Assembly (NCBI GenBank): GCA_964390795.1
Contig: CAYMLQ010000287.1
Span: forward strand, 1 to 7,958
Reading direction: 5' to 3'
DNA length: 7,958 nucleotides
From: CAYMLQ01 sp964390795
GTDB taxonomy: Bacteria; Verrucomicrobiota; Kiritimatiellia; RFP12; UBA1067
A program made the translations under genes and the position numbers. A model generated the notes under the pieces. That model was given only the letters and a program-made list of their open reading frames with translations, did no database searches and was not told the DNA's origin. Below are positions 1-6,010 of the stretch, piece by piece. The first letter of the stretch is position 1, and every line of letters begins with the position of its first letter.

Positions 1-1023
1 AAAATTTTGGCATTGTTGCACACGCAGGCGGACGGCTCCCTGCACAAGGCGTCGCTGGAGACGATCACGGCGGCGGTGAATCTGAACGCGCAACTGGGCG
101 GGTCGCTTACGGTGGGCGTGCTCGGCGCGGGCGCTGCTGCTGCGGCTGACGCGGTCGCGGGCTGCGGTGCGGTCGCCTTTCTGGCGGTCGGTGACGAGGC
201 GGTGGCGCAGCCGCGCTACGCCACAGATGCTGCGGCGGCTACGGCGCTGATTCAGGCGGCTGGCGCGGAGCTCGTGCTGGCACCGGGCACGTCGCGTTTC
301 GCGCGCTGCCTGCCGGGCGTCGCGCACCGCGTGGGGGCGCAGATCGACACGCACATCGTCGCGGTGTGCGGCGAAGGCGGCGCGGCACACGCGCAGCGCT
401 GGTTCTACCGTCAGCGCATCCTCGGCTCGTTCAGCCGCGCGGCGCGTCCCTGGATGCTGCTGGTGGACGGCGGCGTGAATGCGGCGTGGCAGGGCGCGGC
501 GGGCGCGGCCAACGCGCAGGCGGTGGCCGTGGCCTTTGGCGACGATGATTTGCGTACGACGGTGACCGGCATTCAGGCACCTGCGGCGGACGCGCAGACG
601 ATTCGTCCGGACGCGGCGCTGCTCTTTGTGGCGGGCGCGGGCTGGACCAAGAAGCAGAAGGACGGCCAGGCGCACATCGGCCAAGCGGGCGTGCTGATCC
701 AGGACTTCCTGCGCAAGGCCAAGGCCTCGCTCGGCAGCAGCAAGTCGCTGGTGGACCTGCACAGCGAGGGGCAGGAGACGCTGAGCTTCATGTCGCACAT
801 GAACCAGGTGGGGCAGACCGGCTCCACGCCGCGCCACGCCAAGGGGCTCTCGACCTGCTGCCACGGCGAAGAGCCGCACGCGGTGGGCTGGCGCTTTATC
901 AACGAGCGCCGCGCGGTCAACCTCGACCCCAACTGCGGCTGGGCGCAGGGCAAGGCCGACGTGCTCTACGTGGCCGACGCCTTTGAGGTGATGGCCAAGG
1001 TCAACGCGCTGCTCGACGCCTGA
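1..1023 (+). CDS. etfA: Electron transfer flavoprotein alpha subunit (EtfA/FixB family), 5' end cut by window edge
   Basis: Alpha subunit of the cytoplasmic heterodimeric flavoprotein that accepts electrons from acyl-CoA and related dehydrogenases and holds FAD. The frame is open from base 1 and reads KILALLHTQADGSLHKASLETITAA, the usual EtfA N-terminus without its initiator Met, so probably one codon is missing; the TTG at 7 is unlikely to be the start. About 340 residues are visible, slightly longer than the usual 310-330. The N-terminal alpha/beta domain (about 1-190) is followed by the FAD domain with the NQVGQTG signature at visible residues 268-274 (canonical HQVGQTG). Oddities: the canonical SGGRG is AGAGW, the GASR region is GSSK, and the segment normally reading SGAIQHLAGM is a different, longer Cys/His-containing stretch (GLSTCCHGEEPHAVGW) before AVNLDPN. 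It is therefore a divergent EtfA. The etfB partner is presumably upstream, outside the window. A strong terminator follows. Family call is firm; flavin content is uncertain. Confidence 0.88.
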   Translation, partial: KILALLHTQADGSLHKASLETITAAVNLNAQLGGSLTVGVLGAGAAAAADAVAGCGAVAFLAVGDEAVAQPRYATDAAAATALIQAAGAELVLAPGTSRFARCLPGVAHRVGAQIDTHIVAVCGEGGAAHAQRWFYRQRILGSFSRAARPWMLLVDGGVNAAWQGAAGAANAQAVAVAFGDDDLRTTVTGIQAPAADAQTIRPDAALLFVAGAGWTKKQKDGQAHIGQAGVLIQDFLRKAKASLGSSKSLVDLHSEGQETLSFMSHMNQVGQTGSTPRHAKGLSTCCHGEEPHAVGWRFINERRAVNLDPNCGWAQGKADVLYVADAFEVMAKVNALLDA

Positions 1024-1046
1024 ACGGGAGCTTGAGCGTGTAACAA

Positions 1047-1089
1047 AAATCCGCGTCCGGCACTGCCCGGGCGCGGATTTCTTTTTTTT
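1047..1089. terminator. Bidirectional intrinsic terminator between etfA and the convergent GDYXXLXY gene
   Basis: The 14-nt arms AAATCCGCGTCCGG (1047-1060) and CCGGGCGCGGATTT (1067-1080) pair with a single G-T wobble around a 6-nt loop. Eight T residues follow at 1082-1089 for plus-strand transcription. The A run at 1045-1049 supplies a short U tract when read from the minus strand. It lies between two convergent genes, so it can end both transcripts. Confidence 0.9.
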
Positions 1090-1098
1090 ACCGCCGCC

Positions 1099-1680
1099 TC
1101 ATTTTCTGGAGGTGAGCATCCGCAGCGATTGGCCTTGGGCGAAGACATCCTCCACGACCGCCTTTCCGTTCAGGATACGGACGGTCGCCCAGCAGTTGGT
1201 GCTGCGCGTGGCGTCGCGGACGGCCTGCTCGGCGCGCGGGGCTTTGGCCTCGTCCATGTAATAGCGGTCAAAAGGAAGGGCGATGCTGAGCCCCGTTCGA
1301 GTTGATTTCGTGGTGGCCTGATCCCATTCGCTGTGCTCCCCGAGATACCGGGTCTTCAGAAAGGCTCCCGCCGCAGGCCGCTCCCGAGACCAGCCGGAAA
1401 AACGGGCGAACCCCTCTTCATCGTTCGTAATCGTGGCGTAGATGGGCTCCCTGTACTCCAGATCGGTCGCCGCCCCCTGGGCAAGGGGGATGTAGTCCGC
1501 CTCAAATCCGAGCCGGACGTAGCGGCCCCGGAAGGGATCCGCCGGGTCGATGGGCTGGGTCTTGAAACGGAACGCCTCTCCCTCGCGCAGGATGCGCTCT
1601 TGACTGTGGATCATCGAGGCGAGAACGGCGAACTGGGCGACAACCAGAGCGCCGAGCAGAATCGCGAGTGATTTTTTCAT
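1099..1680 (-). CDS. GDYXXLXY-domain membrane-anchored protein
   Basis: A 193-residue protein. The start at 1680 encodes MKKSLAILLG and is preceded on the minus strand by AAGGAG (1689-1694) with an 8-nt spacer, which fixes the start; the frame itself stays open further upstream. A single N-terminal hydrophobic segment (about residues 5-23) acts as a signal anchor, leaving the rest outside the cytoplasmic membrane. The family hallmark, normally near GDYxxLxY, appears as DPFRGRYVRLGFE (residues 48-60), with Arg in place of the first Asp region and F/E replacing the last Tyr region. A second family-like block is LPFDRYYMDEAKA (135-147). These proteins are typically encoded beside DUF2157/DUF4401 membrane proteins, as here. 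The upstream gene overlaps by 4 bases (ATGA), implying translational coupling and probably a complex. Molecular function is not known. The convergent terminator at 1047-1089 ends the unit. Confidence 0.8.
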   Translation of the reverse strand: MKKSLAILLGALVVAQFAVLASMIHSQERILREGEAFRFKTQPIDPADPFRGRYVRLGFEADYIPLAQGAATDLEYREPIYATITNDEEGFARFSGWSRERPAAGAFLKTRYLGEHSEWDQATTKSTRTGLSIALPFDRYYMDEAKAPRAEQAVRDATRSTNCWATVRILNGKAVVEDVFAQGQSLRMLTSRK

Positions 1681-3005
1681 GCTGCCAGCTCCTTCTGTTT
1701 TTTGCGGCGCGCGATGACCAGGTTGACCGTCAGGAAGACGGTTCCCAGTCCGATGAATACGAGGCCGCGCGCCAGATAGTCGAAGTCGGTGTCGAAGAAA
1801 CGGGTGACAAGTAACAGAGACACGATGGCCATGCCGCCGTTGAGCTGCCGCAGCTTGCCGCTCCTGCACCCCAGGACGATGTACATGAGGCCGAGGCAGA
1901 GCAGGAAGGCGTTGAAGATCAGCGCGTTGAGCGGGTCCGCCTTAAGGGACAGCGAAGCGATGACGAAGCAGAGGGTACTCAAAAGGGGAAAAACCGCCAG
2001 CGTCACCGTTTCGATGGAGTCGCGGCGGAAGGCTTTGACGGCGGCGAGGACCCAGCCCGCGAGCAAGGCGAGCGTGACGCCGCTGTCCAGCCAGACGCCC
2101 CACAGGCGGTGCTGCTGGCCGTGGCGGAGGTGCTCCCAGCCGATCGCATGCCACATGTCGGTCCAGGTGAAGAGGTAGGCCAGCACGGTCATGCCGATCA
2201 CGCCGAAGGTCTTCGGAAGGTTGTTCCAGCCTTCGCGCTCGCCGTATAGGCAGAGCCCGAGCAGCCCCGCGCCGCTGAGCAGGGCGGAGTAGGCGACGAT
2301 CCACAGGCCGGGAACGGTTCGCTCAAACGCGATGCCCGTGCCGACGCAGAGCGCGGCCAGCAGGCCCGCCAGGCTGATCGCGGTTTCCACGCTGTCGCGG
2401 TTGGTGCGCATCAGAAGCGCTATGCGGAGGGTGGCGGGCAGAACCAGCAGCCAGAAGGCGGCAGCCTGCCCATAGGTGTCTTGCGCCGCTCCGCTCCACC
2501 CGCAGACGAGCGCCAGATAGAGCAGATAGACGCCGGTGGAGCGCAGCAGGAAGGACAAAGGTAAGACGAGCAGCGCCCAACTCAACAGGAAACCCGGCAT
2601 GTCGCCGGACAGGTGATAGGTCTGCCCAGTCAGGGCGATCGATGCGCCGACGGCCAGCGCGTGAAAAAGTCCCGCCGCTTCGCGCCAGGCTGTCCCGCCG
2701 TTTCTCAGCAGGGCAGCGGCGCTCAGGGCTGCGCCGAGCGCGAGCGGAAGCGCGGAGAGAACGGCGCGCGTCGGCCGCGTGAAGGCGTCCCAGTTGTGGG
2801 CGAACATCAGGATGATCCCGGAGCCGATCAGCAGCGAGCCCAAAACCGCGAACGCGACGACGGCCCAGTGGAGCCCGCTGCGCGTGTTCGCATCGTAGTA
2901 GGTTTTAATTTCGCCGGACTTCTCCGGCGACAGGATGCCCACGCTTTCCAGGATGGGCAGTTCCTTCATGAGCCATTGACGGTGTCTGTCGGATACTTTT
3001 CGCAT
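1677..3005 (-). CDS. DUF2157-family polytopic membrane protein (possible DUF4401-like C-terminal half)
   Basis: A 442-residue integral membrane protein. A short cytoplasmic N-terminus (residues 1-45; RQWLMKELPILESVGILSPEKSGEI) resembles the start of DUF2157 proteins. About 12-14 hydrophobic segments follow (for example about 46-68, 79-100, 137-154, 182-198, 208-226, 232-254, 265-281, 306-325, 333-353, 358-378, 386-402, 411-431). The GQTYHLSGD motif (127-135) and the AHNWDAFTRPTR loop (69-80) are typical of DUF2157. The C-terminal RGLVFIGLGTVFLTVNL resembles DUF4401 ends, so the two modules may be fused. The start at 3005 is supported by GAGGAG at 3011-3016, 5 nt upstream. The stop overlaps the GDYXXLXY start (ATGA), a conserved type of pairing. 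No catalytic motif is visible and function is unknown. Only about 96 bases separate it from the rhombosortase, but a perfect hairpin lies between them. Confidence 0.8.
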   Translation of the reverse strand: MRKVSDRHRQWLMKELPILESVGILSPEKSGEIKTYYDANTRSGLHWAVVAFAVLGSLLIGSGIILMFAHNWDAFTRPTRAVLSALPLALGAALSAAALLRNGGTAWREAAGLFHALAVGASIALTGQTYHLSGDMPGFLLSWALLVLPLSFLLRSTGVYLLYLALVCGWSGAAQDTYGQAAAFWLLVLPATLRIALLMRTNRDSVETAISLAGLLAALCVGTGIAFERTVPGLWIVAYSALLSGAGLLGLCLYGEREGWNNLPKTFGVIGMTVLAYLFTWTDMWHAIGWEHLRHGQQHRLWGVWLDSGVTLALLAGWVLAAVKAFRRDSIETVTLAVFPLLSTLCFVIASLSLKADPLNALIFNAFLLCLGLMYIVLGCRSGKLRQLNGGMAIVSLLLVTRFFDTDFDYLARGLVFIGLGTVFLTVNLVIARRKKQKELAA

Positions 3006-3052
3006 ACTATCTCCTCGTTTGAACTTAAGCAGATTTCAGAGCGCGAGTCCAG

Positions 3053-3095
3053 CTTGGGTGCGATTCAGTTGAGTTGAAACTGAATCGCACCCAAG
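3053..3095. terminator. Perfect 18-bp hairpin between rhombosortase and DUF2157 genes
   Basis: The arm CTTGGGTGCGATTCAGTT (3053-3070) has an exact reverse complement at 3078-3095, with a 7-nt loop. It lies just beyond the rhombosortase stop and upstream of the DUF2157 gene on the minus strand. No T run follows on either strand. It may therefore be a U-tract-independent terminator, an RNA-stabilising 3' end or a processing site. The base pairing is certain; the role is inferred. Confidence 0.6.
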
Positions 3096-3101
3096 GAGGA
3101 G

Positions 3102-3122
3102 TTAGGATTTAGGATTTAGGAG
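3102..3122. repeat. Short tandem repeat TTAGGAT x3 spanning the rhombosortase stop codon
   Basis: Two exact copies of TTAGGAT (3102-3108 and 3109-3115) are followed by a third copy with one change, TTAGGAG (3116-3122). Read on the minus strand, this encodes the last residues (LLNPKS) and the TAA stop of the rhombosortase. The protein's C-terminal end is therefore written by low-complexity DNA beyond the last membrane segment. Confidence 0.7.
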
Positions 3123-3758
3123 TTGAATGCGCAACAACCTGCTAGAACAGGGCGTCCTTTTGAGTTTCCAGGCGGCGCTCATGCTTAGGAAGGCGAGGAG
3201 CCCGCCCAGCACGCCGCCCGCGTGGCAGATGGCGACCGGGCTGGCGACATCGCCGAGGTGGAGGGCGGCGAAGGCCACGTGGCCGGTTGCCGCCTCATAC
3301 GCGCTCTTCGCCAGGACGGCCAGCAGAACGGCGAGACCCGTCCGCGCAACCGTCCGATCACCGCTCGCCCGCATTTCGAGCGCCGAAAAGGCCAGCAGCC
3401 CGTGGGCGACGCCGGATAGGCCGCAGAGGCTGCCGTCGGGTGCCAGCACGGGCAGCGAGGCCAGCAGGCTGCCCGCTGCGCAGGCGGCGGCAGCGCACAG
3501 GCGCTTCGCGCAGGACGGTTCCCGCAGGCCGTGATACAGCAGCAGAAACGCGCCCGCGTCGAGCGTGAGGTGATAGGCGCCCACATGGACGAACGGCGCG
3601 GTCAGCACGCGCCACCACTCACCTGCCGCCACGCGCGAGGGCACGAACAGCAAGGTCTCTGAGACATGGCCTGCTAACAGGGGCAGGTTCGTCAGCGCGA
3701 GAACAAGCGCAAAAAGCCAAAGCTCGCGGCGTGCTGAAGTTGGAGTGGTGTCGCTCAT
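3102..3758 (-). CDS. rrtA: Rhombosortase-type rhomboid intramembrane serine protease
   Basis: A 218-residue, roughly six-span membrane protein. Rhombosortases are rhomboid-family proteases thought to cleave C-terminal sorting tails (GlyGly-CTERM type) of exported proteins. Visible motifs: EWWRVLTAPFVHVGAYHL (47-64); the nucleophile motif CGLSGVAHG (112-120) with Ser115; the AKSAYEAATG block (150-159); and the catalytic His179 in AICHAGGVLGGLLAF. Helices lie at about 13-32, 60-76, 85-105, 113-128, 138-153 and 172-193. The length is close to the family's usual 180-220. The helix-2 motif HxxxN of classical rhomboids reads HLTLD here (His63, Asp67), so the oxyanion-hole Asn is replaced. The tail after about residue 200 is basic and ends in a tandem repeat. 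The start at 3758 has only a weak GGAAC-like ribosome site. The upstream neighbour, 73 bases away, is a VIT/VWA protein with a matching type of C-terminal tail, the likely substrate. A general rhomboid protease is the alternative call. Confidence 0.78.
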   Translation of the reverse strand: MSDTTPTSARRELWLFALVLALTNLPLLAGHVSETLLFVPSRVAAGEWWRVLTAPFVHVGAYHLTLDAGAFLLLYHGLREPSCAKRLCAAAACAAGSLLASLPVLAPDGSLCGLSGVAHGLLAFSALEMRASGDRTVARTGLAVLLAVLAKSAYEAATGHVAFAALHLGDVASPVAICHAGGVLGGLLAFLSMSAAWKLKRTPCSSRLLRIQLLNPKS

Positions 3759-3781
3759 GTTGGGTTCCGGTTCGGGGTTTG

Positions 3782-3823
3782 GGCTCAGGCTTCAGGAACG
3801 GGAGAGTTCCTGAAGCCTGAGCC
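3782..3823. terminator. Perfect 18-bp hairpin between the VIT/VWA and rhombosortase genes
   Basis: GGCTCAGGCTTCAGGAAC (3782-3799) is exactly complementary to 3806-3823 around a 6-nt GGGAGA loop. It starts 8 bases after the VIT/VWA stop (minus-strand reading) and ends about 23 bases before the rhombosortase start. No U run follows. It would be expected to attenuate transcription or protect the 3' end of the VIT/VWA message, giving less protease than substrate. That role is inferred; the dyad is directly visible. Confidence 0.6.
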
Positions 3824-3831
3824 TGTCAACG

Positions 3832-5847
3832 TCACGCCCGCTTTTTGCGGCAGTTGAGCCAGCCGGCGAGGATCAGGAAGAACGGGCCGACCGGGCCGGT
3901 TCCGATGCCCGGTGCGCTGAGGTTGTTAAAGGGCGCTCCGTTGTCCGCGCGATAGCTCTTGGCCGGCGTGGCGGCGCGCTGCTGCTGGGCCGTGCGTTCG
4001 GTCTGCACGCGCTGGAGGTTGCGGCGCTGCAGGCCTTCGCCTTCGAGCGTCTCGTCATCCAGGACCACCATCGAGGTGTAGTCGGTGACGAGCGAGAACT
4101 CGGTGCCGAGGCTGATCACCTGTTCGCGTAACGCGGCCGTCTCGCCCGTCTCGCGAAGGGTCTCCATGCGTTCGTCAATGGAGGCCAGGGCCCAGAGCCG
4201 CTCCAATTCCGGGTTGTCCGTGTCGGCTTCGGGAAGCGTCGCGGTGCAACGCCACTCGCGCGGCTGGCCGGAGATCTTGGCGGTCAGCTTGAGGTCGACC
4301 GGCCCGTGTCCGGTATAGCGTCCGAAAACGACGAGCTGCTGGCCGACGAACAGGTTGCCGATTTTGGCGGGCGTCAGGTCGCGTACCTTCTCGCCGTCAA
4401 AGGAGAGCTTCACGTCATGCATGCACTCGTGCAGGACGTGGATCTTGGCCTGCAACAGTCGGCCGACGATGTCGTCGGAGTCCGAGATGTTCATGGCGAA
4501 GCCGCCGGAGTCCTTGGCGAGCCGGTCCATGAGCGGCTGGTTGGCGCTGTTGCCCATGACGAAGGTGAAGAGGCGGAGGTCATAGGTCTTCAGCAGCTTC
4601 AGAAAGGCCGAGTGCTCGGTGGGGCCGATGTTGCAGACGCCGTCGGTCACGAGGATCACGCCGCTGGTGCGGTCATCGTCGAGCCCGCAGTAGGCCTCGC
4701 TCAGCCCGGCGAAAAGGGCGGTGCCGCCCTCCGCCTTGAGGCTGCGGACGTTCGTGATCCAGGCCTGAGCGTTCTCGGGCGTGGCGTTGACGAAGCCGCC
4801 GGTCTCGTCTCTGGCGCTGTTGTTGAAGGTGACGATCTTGAAGCGGTCGTTGGGCGACATCTTGCCGAGCACCTTGCCGACGCCGTCCGCAAGCGTGCTG
4901 AGCTTGGCGCCCGACATGCTGCCGGAGCAGTCCAGAACGAAGATCCAGTCGGAGCCCTCGGCGATGCGCTTGAGGTCGGCGGCCGGCGTGATGACGGCCA
5001 TGAACGTGCCGGTCGCGTTCGGCGTGGCGCGATAAGGGATCAGCTCCACGCGGGCGGGCGCGGCGTCGTCGAGGCGGTAGTAGAAGACGATGTCGCGCGA
5101 AAGGGTCGCGCCGCCTTCCTTCACCTCCAGCACCGCGTCGTACACGGTCTGCCCCTCGGCTTCTCCCGACTTCGTGATTTGGGCCGTCTGGTCGTAGCCG
5201 GGCATACGGGCCTCTTTCACCGGGAAGGCCGACTTGAGTTTCAGCTTGAATGAGAAGGCTTCGCGCACGCGGTCATCGGTCGTCCAGAAGGCGATGCGCT
5301 CCTCGTCAACGCCGCCTTCCGCCAGAGGGTAGACGTAGCGCCCGACGTTGAGATCGATCTCCAGCGGCTGGTAGTAGACGAGGCGTACGCGCGTGTCCTG
5401 TCCGGCCTTGACGCGGCCGACGCGGATGTCGAAGGTTTTGAAGTCGTCCTTTTCGGCGAGCGCGGTCTGCTTGCCCTGCTGAACCTGCTTCTCGTAGATC
5501 TCGCGCGCCCGTTTCTTCTCGACCACTTCGCCGATCACTTCTTTGCCGTCCATCCAGAGGCTCAGCTCGGACAGGCTGGCGGATTTGGGGACCGGGAAGG
5601 AGTAGAAGGCCTCGAAATCGCTGTCGGCCGTGTTGCCGAAAACTTGGTCGACGACGGTTTGGGCGAAGCCATTGTTGAGTGTGACCTCGACGCTGTGCGT
5701 CTTGATGGTCGCGCCGACATCCCGTCCTCCGACGGGTTTGATCAATCCGGCGGCATGGGCGGCAGGTGCAAACGCAGCGGCGAGCAGCGTGGCTATACAC
5801 ACCGCATGAGAGATGCCGCACTTCATCGTTCTGTGAGTCTTGTTCAT
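3832..5847 (-). CDS. Secreted VIT plus von Willebrand factor A domain protein with C-terminal sorting-like tail
   Basis: A 671-residue exported protein related to inter-alpha-trypsin-inhibitor heavy chains and to bacterial VIT/VWA sortase-target proteins. Signal peptide: residues 1-32, basic start, hydrophobic core, probable cleavage after AHA. VIT domain: about 40-170, with the VEKKRAREIYEKQVQQGKQ block (109-127). The VWA domain (about 300-465) has a complete metal-ion adhesion site: DCSGS at 306-310, Thr376 in GGTALF, and Asp402 in VTDG, so divalent-cation-dependent ligand binding is expected. The conserved LGTEFSLVTDYTSMVVLDDE block is at 580-599. An Arg/Gln-rich linker (600-645) precedes a tail of glycines, a short hydrophobic stretch and RKKRA (647-671). 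The tail fits a membrane-parking sorting signal for the rhombosortase encoded next. The start at 5847 is set by AAGGAGG 5 nt upstream. A candidate sigma54 promoter precedes it. Ligand and final location are unknown. Confidence 0.87.
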   Translation of the reverse strand: MNKTHRTMKCGISHAVCIATLLAAAFAPAAHAAGLIKPVGGRDVGATIKTHSVEVTLNNGFAQTVVDQVFGNTADSDFEAFYSFPVPKSASLSELSLWMDGKEVIGEVVEKKRAREIYEKQVQQGKQTALAEKDDFKTFDIRVGRVKAGQDTRVRLVYYQPLEIDLNVGRYVYPLAEGGVDEERIAFWTTDDRVREAFSFKLKLKSAFPVKEARMPGYDQTAQITKSGEAEGQTVYDAVLEVKEGGATLSRDIVFYYRLDDAAPARVELIPYRATPNATGTFMAVITPAADLKRIAEGSDWIFVLDCSGSMSGAKLSTLADGVGKVLGKMSPNDRFKIVTFNNSARDETGGFVNATPENAQAWITNVRSLKAEGGTALFAGLSEAYCGLDDDRTSGVILVTDGVCNIGPTEHSAFLKLLKTYDLRLFTFVMGNSANQPLMDRLAKDSGGFAMNISDSDDIVGRLLQAKIHVLHECMHDVKLSFDGEKVRDLTPAKIGNLFVGQQLVVFGRYTGHGPVDLKLTAKISGQPREWRCTATLPEADTDNPELERLWALASIDERMETLRETGETAALREQVISLGTEFSLVTDYTSMVVLDDETLEGEGLQRRNLQRVQTERTAQQQRAATPAKSYRADNGAPFNNLSAPGIGTGPVGPFFLILAGWLNCRKKRA
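3835..3909 (-). other. C-terminal sorting-like tail of the VIT/VWA protein (residues 647-671)
   Basis: The last 25 residues begin GIGTGPVGP, run through a short hydrophobic stretch FFLILAGWLNC and end in RKKRA. This is the tripartite design of CTERM sorting signals: small or glycine motif, transmembrane segment, basic cluster. It lacks an LPXTG motif and an exact GG pair, so it is only GlyGly-CTERM-like; the likely recognition region is G647-G654. The adjacent rhombosortase supports the reading. Confidence 0.6.
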
Positions 5848-5852
5848 CTGAT

Positions 5853-5859
5853 CCTCCTT
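5853..5859 (-). promoter_or_regulatory. Ribosome binding site of the VIT/VWA gene
   Basis: AAGGAGG lies 5 nt before the ATG at 5847 on the minus strand. It is a near-perfect Shine-Dalgarno and decides this start over the in-frame Met at residue 8. It suggests strong translation, in contrast to the weak sites before the rhombosortase and the activator gene. Confidence 0.85.
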
Positions 5860-5884
5860 TGTTGATGGGAACGGAGGCTTAAAC

Positions 5885-5899
5885 GCAGGTAGCAGGCCA
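5885..5899 (-). promoter_or_regulatory. Candidate sigma54 (-24/-12) promoter for the VIT/VWA gene
   Basis: On the minus strand TGGCCTGCTACCTGC matches the sigma54 consensus TGGCAC-N5-TTGC at 7 of 10 defined positions, with the essential GG and GC exactly 10 bases apart. Transcription would start near 5873, leaving a leader of about 26 nt that contains the AAGGAGG site. The divergently encoded neighbour is a sigma54 activator, which raises the plausibility. A bare GG-N10-GC is common by chance in GC-rich DNA, so this remains a candidate. Confidence 0.5.
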
Positions 5900-5958
5900 A
5901 GTTCAGATTGTGTGATATAACATGTTGCAGTGCATTAAATTACGAAAAACGACATGCT

Positions 5959-5984
5959 TGGATGTCCATCGTGATAGACATCCA
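5959..5984. promoter_or_regulatory. 26-bp near-perfect palindrome, probable activator binding site (UAS/operator)
   Basis: TGGATGTC (5959-5966) is mirrored exactly by GACATCCA (5977-5984). In the centre ATC/GAT also pair, so 11 of 13 symmetric positions match (exceptions: C5967/A5976 and the central GT). The centre lies about 98 bases upstream of the predicted sigma54 start point of the VIT/VWA gene, within the usual range for enhancer-binding proteins. It also lies about 40 bases upstream of the activator's own ATG, so autoregulation is possible. Confidence 0.55.
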
Positions 5985-6010
5985 GTGACTATTCATGCTA
6001 CATTTAATGT

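Noticed and set aside
573..953. Minus-strand open frame antisense to etfA
   Set aside because: It lies wholly within the conserved EtfA coding region, with no ribosome site and no recognisable protein features.
1681..1869. N-terminal extension of the GDYXXLXY gene frame
   Set aside because: The frame is open upstream, but it overlaps the DUF2157 gene, and the ATG at 1680 has a good AAGGAG site and starts a proper signal anchor.
3053..3823. The two 18-bp inverted repeats as ends of a mobile element enclosing the rhombosortase
   Set aside because: The two stems have unrelated sequences, each is a self-contained hairpin, and there are no target-site duplications or transposase, so they look like gene-end structures.
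3901..3960. Search for an LPXTG or PEP-CTERM motif in the VIT/VWA tail
   Set aside because: No LPXTG-like or PEP motif is present; only a glycine-rich stretch, hydrophobic run and basic end are seen, and no sortase or exosortase gene lies in the window.
4306..5253. Long plus-strand open frame (315 codons) opposite the VIT/VWA gene
   Set aside because: It is antisense to a gene with clear domains, has low-complexity Ala/Gly/Val/Asp/His-rich composition typical of GC-rich antisense frames, and shows no recognisable family or ribosome site.
5873..5886. Plus-strand GG-N10-GC that could be read as a sigma54 promoter for the activator gene
   Set aside because: Apart from GG and GC it matches none of the other consensus positions, and it lies about 110 bases from the activator start; chance occurrence is likely.
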